Origin: Ignavibacteria bacterium UBA6906
GTDB lineage: Bacteria; Bacteroidota; Ignavibacteria; UBA10030; UBA6906
Assembly (NCBI GenBank): GCA_002451155.1
Contig: DKBG01000197.1
Span: 9,277 to 17,490 of the forward strand
Direction: 5' to 3'
DNA length: 8,214 nt
Below are positions 1 to 5,059 of the stretch, one piece after another. Numbering within the stretch: position 1 is the stretch's first letter; every line of letters begins with the position of its first letter. The position numbers and the translations under genes are program-made. The notes beneath the pieces were generated by a model that made no database searches, was not told the origin of the DNA, and saw only the letters and a program-made list of their open reading frames with translations.

Positions 1-1
1 A

Positions 2-361
2 TCGGGGTGGTTTGAGAAATCAGATCTCCCCGGCGATATCGCGAGGGGATATGCGGGCAGGGGACGGGAGTTGAACTACGAGACACTCCCTCAGAGGGGA
101 AGCTCGGCCGGGGGTGGATACTGCACGGCTGAAGACCTGCTGCGATATGTGCAGGCGTTGCGTACCGGCGTTCTTCGGTTGCCGGGAAGCGAAGGTGGAC
201 TGGGCATCGCCGGTGGGGCGCCAGGCTTGAACGCGGTGCTGGACTGGGTGCCCGCGCGAGGGTACGTTGTGGTCGTCCTGTCGAACTTTGATCCTCCATC
301 GGCAGAAAGGATTGCGAGAAGAATCCGGCGAACTCTGCCCGATACCCCGGACTCTCAGTGA
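2..361 (+). CDS. Serine hydrolase, class C beta-lactamase/CubicO-like (C-terminal fragment)
   Basis: This is the last 119 residues of a protein whose start lies left of the window; the frame is open from base 2 to the TGA at 359-361. The segment RGSSAGGGYCTAEDLLRY followed by AGGAPGLNAVLDW and YVVVVLSNFDPPSAERIA is typical of the C-terminal part of class C beta-lactamase-fold hydrolases (Pfam Beta-lactamase family; CubicO/AmpC/esterase group). These enzymes use a serine nucleophile on esters, peptides or beta-lactams, often in the periplasm. The catalytic SxxK and YxN motifs lie outside the window. Where many relatives have a histidine before the glycine run (HGG/HTG), this copy reads G-I-A-G-G-A-P-G. 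Without the N-terminal half, substrate and location cannot be judged. A TTG at 71 is in frame but is not a start, because homologous sequence runs upstream of it. Confidence 0.85.
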   Translation, partial: SGWFEKSDLPGDIARGYAGRGRELNYETLPQRGSSAGGGYCTAEDLLRYVQALRTGVLRLPGSEGGLGIAGGAPGLNAVLDWVPARGYVVVVLSNFDPPSAERIARRIRRTLPDTPDSQ

Positions 362-454
362 TATTCCCAAGATGCAAAATGATTTGGGTGGTTTGAATGC
401 CCTCCGCTGTGATGGGCAGATTTGACCAGCCCAGGATCCTATCGTCTTCCGAAG

Positions 455-484
455 ATGACAGAGCCTGCGTGCTTTTTGTATTAG
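455..484 (+). promoter_or_regulatory. Weak candidate promoter upstream of the methyltransferase gene
   Basis: ATGACA (455-460) and TATTAG (479-484) are separated by 18 bases and match the sigma70 consensus at 5 of 6 and 4 of 6 positions. The site would put a transcript start near 490, about 50 bases before the GTG start at 541. The 362-540 gap holds no convincing terminator or small gene, so read-through from the upstream hydrolase gene remains possible. This is assigned only by pattern match. Confidence 0.25.
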
Positions 485-540
485 CCCGGACTACAAGCAA
501 GGATTTCCCGTATGTGGGTTGAGATCTCGAAGGCAAGCCT

Positions 541-1251
541 GTGCGCGACCGCCGGCCGATGACGACTGCCGAGCGGCGGTTCGCCGAGGTACGCGACTTG
601 CTGACAGGACGATCGGCGGGTGAGGTGTTCGATTTTATCTATCACACCAATCTCTGGGGGAGTCCCGAGTCCCGTTCGGGGGTCGGTTCGGAAAGTGGGG
701 CAACCGCAACGCTTCGGACGAAACTTCCGGAGTTGCTCAGGCGCCTTGGCGTCCGGGTCCTGGTTGATGTTCCCTGCGGTGATTTTTCGTGGCTCGGTGG
801 CATGGGGCTTCCTCTTGACCGGTACATTGGCGGCGACATCGTGTCTGCCCTTGTCGCACGCAACGTCGGGCTCTTTGCGCGATCCCATCCTCATGCGGAT
901 TTTCGCCTGCTCGATATTTCCACGGATCTTCTGCCGGCCGGCGACGCGTTGCTTTGCCGCGATTGTCTTGTTCACCTGCCGGAGGCGATGATTCGCGCCT
1001 CGCTCCGGAACATCGCACGAAGCCCCATCCGATACGTGATCATGACGACCTTTCTTGGCGATCGTGAAAACGCCGATATTGAAACGGGAAACTGGAGACC
1101 GCTGAACCTGCAACGCCCGCCCTATTCGCTTCCCCCCCCGCTGGAGTTTCTCCTGGAAGAATGCATGGAGGAGGAGGGCGCATACGCCGACAAGGCGCTT
1201 GGTGTCTGGTCCGCAGAGCAGATTGCCCGAGCGGCCGGTGCCAGCCGCTGA
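541..1251 (+). CDS. Class I SAM-dependent methyltransferase, unknown substrate
   Basis: A 236-residue cytosolic protein with the Rossmann-type SAM-binding fold. Motif I is LVDVPCGDFSWL (Asp76, Gly80, Asp81), the acidic end of the second strand is YIGGDI (Asp99), and a motif IV-like segment is LLCRDCLVHLP (about 137-147). The N-terminal part has LWGSPESRSGVGS (38-50), and the C-terminal part has IETGNWRPLNLQRPPYSLPPP, followed by a conserved-looking YADKALGVW. From memory this combination marks a family shared by bacteria and plants whose substrate is not established. The GTG at 541 is chosen because AAGG (530-533) lies 7 bases upstream and a stop at 520-522 closes the frame. An ATG at 559 is possible but has no ribosome binding site. 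The beta-lactamase gene starts 63 bases downstream on the same strand, so the two may share a transcript. The fold is certain; the methyl acceptor is not. Confidence 0.88.
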   Translation: MRDRRPMTTAERRFAEVRDLLTGRSAGEVFDFIYHTNLWGSPESRSGVGSESGATATLRTKLPELLRRLGVRVLVDVPCGDFSWLGGMGLPLDRYIGGDIVSALVARNVGLFARSHPHADFRLLDISTDLLPAGDALLCRDCLVHLPEAMIRASLRNIARSPIRYVIMTTFLGDRENADIETGNWRPLNLQRPPYSLPPPLEFLLEECMEEEGAYADKALGVWSAEQIARAAGASR

Positions 1252-1302
1252 GGCGGATTCCGGTGCGCAATGGTGCTCTTTGACGATGACGATGTTCGAT
1301 CT

Positions 1303-1317
1303 GAGGAGCTGAATTTG
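1303..1317 (+). promoter_or_regulatory. Shine-Dalgarno sequence and TTG start of the class D beta-lactamase
   Basis: GAGGAG at 1303-1308 sits 6 bases before TTG at 1315-1317. A GTG at 1321 would be 12 bases away, and an upstream in-frame ATG at 1270 has no such site. Starting at TTG also puts the hydrophobic signal sequence right at the N-terminus, whereas starting at 1270 would prefix 15 mostly acidic and polar residues. Confidence 0.75.
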
Positions 1318-2097
1318 ATTGTGCGAATACCTCTGCTGCTGTGTATGGTCTTTGCCGTTTCACCGTTCGGGTTCAGCGCGGACGACGAGGACCTGGCACG
1401 GGTGTTTGCAGCATACCATGTGCGCGGCACGATGATCATTTCCACCCTCGGCGGGGACACAACCTACTGGTACGATAGCGTTCGGGCGCATGCGCGGTTT
1501 CTGCCTGCATCGACGTTCAAGATTCCTAACACGCTCATTGCTCTTGAGGAAGGAGCCGTGAAGAACGGCAGTGAGGTGATCCGGTGGGATGGGAGGGACA
1601 GGGGAGTTGCGGCCTGGAACAGGGATCACTCCCTTGAAACAGCCTTTCCGGTCTCCTGCGTATGGTTCTATCAGGAGTTGGCCCGGCGGGTGGGAAACGC
1701 GGTCTATGAGTCCTATCTCGCGTTGCTCCACTATGGCAATGAGAAGACCGGTCGGGACGTAATGACGTTCTGGCTTGACGGTGACCTGGCAATAAGCGCG
1801 ACAGAACAGGTTGAGTTTCTCCGGAACATCTACCGGCGGAAATTTCCCTTTAAGGATTCATCCTATGCGTTTCTCAGGAGGATTATGATTGTGGAATCGA
1901 CGCCAAGGTGCGTTGTGCGGGCGAAGAGCGGGAGGACAGGCAGGGCAAAGCCTGAAATCGGGTGGTATGTTGGTTATGCCGAGTCTGCGGGCAGAGTCTG
2001 GTTTTTTGCGATGAATATGGATATCGCAAAGGATGAGGATGCAGTGCTCCGGCGGGACATCGCGCTCGAAGGGTTGCGCGCGAAAGGGATCCGTTGA
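1315..2097 (+). CDS. Class D (OXA-type) beta-lactamase, exported
   Basis: A 260-residue serine beta-lactamase that opens the lactam ring of penicillins and related drugs in the periplasm. Residues 1-22 form a signal peptide with a hydrophobic core (IPLLLCMVFAV) and a likely cleavage after Ala22. All class D landmarks are present. The nucleophile motif is PASTFKIPN, with Ser66 and Lys69, the lysine that is carboxylated in this family. Next are Ser114-Cys-Val116 (S-x-V), Tyr140-Gly-Asn142 (YGN) and the FWLDG tryptophan, Trp153. Last is Lys204-Ser-Gly206 in the place of the usual KTG box, followed by IGWYVGYAE and a typical FFAMNMDI strand. The length is normal for the class. The Thr-to-Ser change in the KTG box and an insertion-like GRTGRAK before the next strand depart from common clinical OXA enzymes, so this looks like a divergent chromosomal member. 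No integron or insertion sequence is adjacent. The drug spectrum cannot be read from the sequence. BlaR-type sensors share this fold but carry membrane domains that are absent here. Confidence 0.93.
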   Translation: MIVRIPLLLCMVFAVSPFGFSADDEDLARVFAAYHVRGTMIISTLGGDTTYWYDSVRAHARFLPASTFKIPNTLIALEEGAVKNGSEVIRWDGRDRGVAAWNRDHSLETAFPVSCVWFYQELARRVGNAVYESYLALLHYGNEKTGRDVMTFWLDGDLAISATEQVEFLRNIYRRKFPFKDSSYAFLRRIMIVESTPRCVVRAKSGRTGRAKPEIGWYVGYAESAGRVWFFAMNMDIAKDEDAVLRRDIALEGLRAKGIR

Positions 2098-2196
2098 GAA
2101 GTGGTCTGGTCAATGAAGAGTGAGCATGGTGCCGGACATTTCGTGCTGGAGCACCGGCGGGGAGGGACGATCCGGACATTCCGAATGCAGACCGGT

Positions 2197-2718
2197 TCAC
2201 CTATCTCTCCGCCCGTGCAGTGTAAGGTGCCAGAGAGCTTTCTGCGCCGACACACCGATATGGACTTCCGGTTCTATCACGCGGAGCGAGTCAAGCACCT
2301 GCAGTAGTTCCGGAGAGAGGAGCTGTTTCTGCTCCATGCCATGCAGGACATGGTATGCGCCCTCGCGGAGCGACTGGGAATCAAAGTCTTTTTCCAGTTG
2401 TATCAAAAGCGGGGTGAGTGACTGGTGACCGAGGGCGATCAGCGCCTCCGCGGAGACCCACCGTACTTCATGTCGTTCGTCCATAAGCGCGCGGACAAGG
2501 GCGGGCGCTGCAAGTTTGTCTTTCAGGATGCCCAGAATGCGTGCGGCTTCCCACCGGATGTAGTCACTGTCATCTTCCAGTCCCTGAATGAGGTCAGGGA
2601 CTGCCTGGTGGCCGATCTCAGCAAGCGCATGTCGGGCATGGACCCGTGTCCGGATATCTTTGCTGGCGAGCTGGGCGATCAGTCTGGCGATCTCTTCGAG
2701 GTTGTCAGAGGCGTTCAT
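2197..2718 (-). CDS. HEAT-repeat protein (PBS lyase HEAT-like)
   Basis: A 173-residue protein made almost entirely of short alpha-helical HEAT-like repeats. Successive units run at about 7-37, 38-68, 69-98 and 99-128. They share the pattern of a charged turn (KDIRTRVHA, DSDYIRWEA, ERHEVRWVS, SQSLREGA), then A-x-x-x-L-G or a similar motif, then a P-x-L-I/V helix. Such repeats form a curved solenoid that binds proteins; automated annotation often calls them phycobilisome lyases, which is not justified here. There is no signal peptide or membrane segment, so it is probably cytosolic. The ATG at 2716-2718 is preceded by AAGGAGG (2728-2734) at 9 bases, a strong ribosome binding site. The gene converges on the beta-lactamase gene with 99 bases between stops. 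It lies downstream of the thioesterase gene but has its own candidate promoter. The partner is unknown. Confidence 0.85.
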   Translation of the reverse strand: MNASDNLEEIARLIAQLASKDIRTRVHARHALAEIGHQAVPDLIQGLEDDSDYIRWEAARILGILKDKLAAPALVRALMDERHEVRWVSAEALIALGHQSLTPLLIQLEKDFDSQSLREGAYHVLHGMEQKQLLSPELLQVLDSLRVIEPEVHIGVSAQKALWHLTLHGRRDR

Positions 2719-2777
2719 GCGGGGGAACCTCCTTCCGTTTGCCGTACGTGGCAGGAATTCAGGTGCCGGTCTGAAGC

Positions 2778-2806
2778 ACTATCCGGTTTGCGAGCTTTGG
2801 GGTCAA
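2778..2806 (-). promoter_or_regulatory. Candidate sigma70-type promoter for the HEAT-repeat gene
   Basis: On the minus strand, TTGACC (2806-2801) and GATAGT (2783-2778) are separated by 17 bases, matching the consensus at 5 of 6 and 4 of 6 positions. The predicted start near 2771 gives a leader of about 50 bases before the ATG at 2718. It lies in the 255-base gap (2719-2973) between the thioesterase and HEAT genes. That gap also has two small inverted repeats, CCGCATGCGG (2955-2964) and CCGTCC/GGACGG around 2915-2930, neither followed by a T run. I see no gene in the gap. Confidence 0.45.
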
Positions 2807-2973
2807 GGAACCGACCTTCGTTCCCAGAATTCCCAGAAGTGCTATCCGGAGGTGTCGTCGAGTTCCTGCGCATATTCTGGTGCGCGAAGCGCCGGGAGAG
2901 GGGCAGTCTGTCCGTCCCTGCCGGACGGTCAGGCCGGAGGTCTATCGGACGCGACCGCATGCGGCGGGTACTC

Positions 2974-3501
2974 TCAGCGGGGGTTGCCGGTTGAGCCGAG
3001 GTGAATCTCGTCCGGATCTCCGGGTGTCTGGATGACCTTCCATTCCTGCTCTGCGGCGTCGAAATCGGCGATTTTTTCCAGGGGCAGTTTGAGGTACTTC
3101 CCTTGCCCGCTGGCGCCAATCTCGCCGCCTGGGAGGAGGATTTCCCCGGTTCCCTCGAACGTCCTTCCCGAATCGCTCACAATTCTTCCCACCACCTTCA
3201 GTTCGACACCGAGCGGGATAGGCTTTCGAAACCTTGTGGTGAACTCAATCGTGACCCCCCAGTAATTTTCCTGGTGTCTCATCATGATTGCACGGCCGAT
3301 CGTCTCATCAAGGAGCGCGGTCGCGATCCCGCCGTGGAGACGGCCGGGGTAGCTTTGGTGCTCATCATGCGCGGTAAAGAGTGCAACGAGTTCGGCGTTT
3401 TCCAGCTCATAGAAGAAGGTCTTGAGCCCGTACGGGTTCTTCATCCCGCACACGAGACACATTTTCGAATTGGGCTGCTTTCCCAGGACGCGATGCTTCA
3501 T
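2974..3501 (-). CDS. PaaI-family hotdog thioesterase
   Basis: A 175-residue cytosolic hotdog-fold protein, probably hydrolysing an acyl-CoA or similar thioester; the substrate is unknown. The core motif is SYPGRLHGGIATALLDETIG: His56-Gly-Gly58 sits at the start of the central helix and Asp65/Glu66 in the place of the catalytic acid of PaaI-type enzymes. The N-terminus has a CxxC pair (Cys15 and Cys18 in KMCLVCGMKNPYGL), a hallmark of one PaaI subgroup. Later hotdog strands include VTIEFTTRFRKPIPLG and GRTFEGTGEILL. The last 45 or so residues (KYLKLPLEKIADFD onward) form a tail beyond the hotdog core. The ATG at 3499-3501 has only a poor ribosome binding site. The gene starts 32 bases after the stop of the SIMPL gene on the same strand, so it is probably translated from the same mRNA. 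Confidence 0.87.
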   Translation of the reverse strand: MKHRVLGKQPNSKMCLVCGMKNPYGLKTFFYELENAELVALFTAHDEHQSYPGRLHGGIATALLDETIGRAIMMRHQENYWGVTIEFTTRFRKPIPLGVELKVVGRIVSDSGRTFEGTGEILLPGGEIGASGQGKYLKLPLEKIADFDAAEQEWKVIQTPGDPDEIHLGSTGNPR

Positions 3502-3514
3502 GGATGTTGTTCCA

Positions 3515-3530
3515 GCCTTCCGGGGAAGGC
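3515..3530 (-). repeat. Inverted repeat between the SIMPL and thioesterase genes
   Basis: GCCTTCC and GGAAGGC form perfect 7-base arms around two bases in the 32-base gap between two co-directional genes. No T run follows on the minus strand, so it is not a classical terminator. In the mRNA it would place a short hairpin 13 bases before the thioesterase ATG, enclosing the only purine-rich stretch (GGAAGG) that might serve as a ribosome binding site. Confidence 0.5.
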
Positions 3531-3533
3531 GTA

Positions 3534-4235
3534 TCAGTCAGTGAGAAAGTATTCAACCGTTGTCACGACTCTGATGATCTTCATCTCAGGAGAGTTCGCG
3601 TCACGGTTGCTGATGGAAAAGTAGCCCTGGGTTGCGCCCCTGATCTTTCCCACTTCGCTCCCGGAGTCCGCGGCGAATTTCTCCGCCGCCTTTCGTGCAT
3701 CCTTGGTTGCCTCTTCGATCATAGCCGGCTTGATTGAGTTCAGCGCCGTAAAGATGAATTCTGTGGGTGTCTGCCAGTTGTCGGCGGAAAGCGCGACCCC
3801 TTTGCCGACAAGCTTCCCCGACTGCTCCATGGATTTCTTGACGAGGTCGACGTTTGTTGATCGTGTTGTCACGGTGACGTCGGCGACGTACCGGTACAGG
3901 GTCCGGACGTTTGATCCAAAGGCCTGCGTGTCGTTGATTCGGGGGACGGAATAGGAGATGACATCGTCCGGGAAACCTGCTTCGTTGAGGTACTTGGTGA
4001 CCGTATGTCGTCCCGTTTCAATGTCCCGCTGCAGGACTCCGAGGTCGTTTGCGGTCACGCGGAACGTGACCGGCCAGATTGCCAGGTCAGCTTTCACCTC
4101 TCGTTCAGCGAGTCCCTTCACGGTCACGTATCGGTCTGCGGCCCTTCCTTTGTAAAAGCCGACCCCGATGCTGATTCCCGCGATTGCAAGCGAGACCCCA
4201 AGAAGAAGAGCAGGGATGAGGTTCTTATTGTCCAT
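3534..4235 (-). CDS. SIMPL-domain protein with N-terminal membrane anchor
   Basis: A 233-residue protein of the SIMPL/DUF541 family (E. coli YggE is a related protein). Residues about 6-27 (from LIPALLLGVSLAIAG) form one hydrophobic segment, an uncleaved anchor or signal peptide. The rest is therefore probably periplasmic. The SIMPL domain spans about 36-232. It opens with RYVTVKGLAEREVKADLA, has YRYVADVTVTTRSTNVD in the middle, then DNWQTPTEFIFTALNSIKP, and a helix of alternating charges (EEATKDARKAAEKFAADSG), and ends with a strand, IIRVVTTVEYFL. The family has been linked to stress tolerance and envelope functions, but its biochemical role is not settled. The ATG is preceded by GAGGAG (4244-4249) at 8 bases. 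The gene is the first of a leftward group with the thioesterase and is divergent from the lipoprotein gene. Confidence 0.9.
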   Translation of the reverse strand: MDNKNLIPALLLGVSLAIAGISIGVGFYKGRAADRYVTVKGLAEREVKADLAIWPVTFRVTANDLGVLQRDIETGRHTVTKYLNEAGFPDDVISYSVPRINDTQAFGSNVRTLYRYVADVTVTTRSTNVDLVKKSMEQSGKLVGKGVALSADNWQTPTEFIFTALNSIKPAMIEEATKDARKAAEKFAADSGSEVGKIRGATQGYFSISNRDANSPEMKIIRVVTTVEYFLTD

Positions 4236-4290
4236 GTGTGGTGCTCCTCGGGCGTTGAGGGGTGGGACCTGTGGAGAGTCACTCCTTTTC

Positions 4291-4299
4291 AGTATAGCA
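4291..4299 (-). promoter_or_regulatory. Extended -10 promoter of the SIMPL gene
   Basis: The minus strand reads TTGCTATACT, which is TG-N-TATACT, an extended -10 element with 5 of 6 matches in the hexamer (4296-4291). A T-rich stretch lies just upstream and no good -35 box is present, as is usual for this promoter type. Transcription would start near 4284, giving a leader of about 50 bases before the ATG at 4235. Confidence 0.55.
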
Positions 4300-4379
4300 A
4301 AAATTCCCGATTTGTTCCGGTGCTGGAGTGAAAACCGGCCGGCGTGCCTGCATCCAGACGGTGGGAAGGGGGGCGGTCG

Positions 4380-4408
4380 TTGATTCGAAGTCCCCGAATT
4401 GGTATACT
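4380..4408 (+). promoter_or_regulatory. Sigma70-type promoter of the lipoprotein gene
   Basis: TTGATT (4380-4385) and TATACT (4403-4408) are separated by exactly 17 bases, with 4 of 6 and 5 of 6 consensus matches. This is the best promoter in the window. The start would be near 4415, giving an untranslated leader of about 88 bases. It is divergent from, and does not overlap, the SIMPL promoter. The 80 or so bases between them contain a CCGGCCGG palindrome (4335-4342) that could be an operator, but nothing supports that beyond its symmetry. Confidence 0.6.
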
Positions 4409-4430
4409 AGAGACTTGTGGACGGGAGGGT

Positions 4431-4467
4431 CGGCAAAGCCCGGGTTTGCCGTTCCCCTGATCGGAAC
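4431..4467 (+). promoter_or_regulatory. Two adjacent stem-loops in the lipoprotein leader
   Basis: The first hairpin has perfect arms CGGCAAA (4431-4437) and TTTGCCG (4445-4451) around GCCCGGG. The second has arms GTTCC (4451-4455) and GGAAC (4463-4467). They share base 4451, so they stack directly or compete at the junction. Both lie after the predicted transcript start and before the ribosome binding site (AAGGGG, 4491-4496). Neither is followed by a T run, so they are not terminators. They could affect mRNA stability or translation. I recognise no known riboswitch. Confidence 0.5.
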
Positions 4468-4502
4468 AGTAGTGTATCATGCTCTCAGGAAAGGGGTATT
4501 AC

Positions 4503-5057
4503 ATGAATCGTGGAGTGATGGTTGGCATTGCCGCAGCGGCACTTCTGATCCTGGCCGGGTGCGCGAAGAAGGTGGATCAGGGCGGTGAGCTTGGAGACAA
4601 AACGGGAGCAGTTGCGGGTGTCAAATGGGCAGTCCCGGCCCGGTGGACTGTAATGGCGGAGCGCCCCATGCGGGTGGCCACCTATGGCATCCCGGCCATG
4701 GATGGGGATGCCGAAGGTGCAGAGTGTGCCGCTTCGTTCTTTGGTGCCGGCATGGGCGGTGACGTTGACGCGAATATCGCCCGATGGGTGGGTCAGTTTG
4801 AAAACGCGTCCGAGCCCGTGCGAGCATCGAAGCAGGTGAATGGGATAGCTGTCTCGACTGTTCAGATCAACGGGGACTTCCTTGCGCCGGGCGGGCCGAT
4901 GATGCAATCGAGCGGGATCAAGAAGGGCTATGAGATGCTCGGGGCCATCATTGATGCGCCGGAAGGGGTTGTGTTCTTCAAGTTGACAGGACCCGCAAAG
5001 ACCGTTGAAGGGGCAGCAAAGGAATTCGATGCCATGATTGGATCGCTCACAAAGTAG
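4503..5057 (+). CDS. Small outer-membrane lipoprotein of unknown function
   Basis: A 184-residue lipoprotein. Residues 1-19 form a signal peptide with a hydrophobic core (GIAAAALLILAG) and a lipobox L-A-G-Cys20. Ala follows the cysteine, so Lol sorting to the outer membrane is expected. The mature domain of about 150 residues has VKWAVPARW (about 40-50), MRVATYGIP, ECAASFFG, ANIARWVGQF, a conserved-looking APGGPMM segment, and KLTGPAKTVEGAAKEFDAMI near the end. I have a recollection of similar predicted lipoproteins in several Gram-negative phyla, with no known role. The ATG at 4503 is preferred: AAGGGG (4491-4496) lies 6 bases upstream and the signal peptide then begins directly. An in-frame ATG at 4479 would add eight residues and has no ribosome binding site. 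The gene has its own promoter and terminator, so it is probably monocistronic. Confidence 0.85.
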   Translation: MNRGVMVGIAAAALLILAGCAKKVDQGGELGDKTGAVAGVKWAVPARWTVMAERPMRVATYGIPAMDGDAEGAECAASFFGAGMGGDVDANIARWVGQFENASEPVRASKQVNGIAVSTVQINGDFLAPGGPMMQSSGIKKGYEMLGAIIDAPEGVVFFKLTGPAKTVEGAAKEFDAMIGSLTK

Positions 5058-5059
5058 AC

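Noticed and set aside
365..390. CCCAA/TTGGG stem after the serine hydrolase stop as a terminator
   Set aside because: The stem is short with a long loop, and the downstream sequence is not T-rich.
481..1113. Open frame of 210 codons on the minus strand across the methyltransferase gene
   Set aside because: It is antisense to a clear methyltransferase, has no recognisable domain, and its composition (rich in Arg, Pro, Lys) is typical of a GC-rich shadow frame.
2143..2154. GTGCT/AGCAC inverted repeat as a terminator between the convergent beta-lactamase and HEAT genes
   Set aside because: The stem is only 5 bases with a 2-base loop and no T run follows on either strand.
2101..2307. Possible small gene of 68 codons immediately after the beta-lactamase stop
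   Set aside because: It has no ribosome binding site or domain, and more than half of it is antisense to the end of the HEAT-repeat gene.
2425..2994. Open frame of 189 codons on the plus strand
   Set aside because: It is antisense to most of the HEAT-repeat gene, which has clear repeats and a strong ribosome binding site. The translated product shows no domain.
3001..3624. Open frame of 207 codons on the plus strand
   Set aside because: It lies antisense to the thioesterase and the end of the SIMPL gene, both well supported by family motifs.
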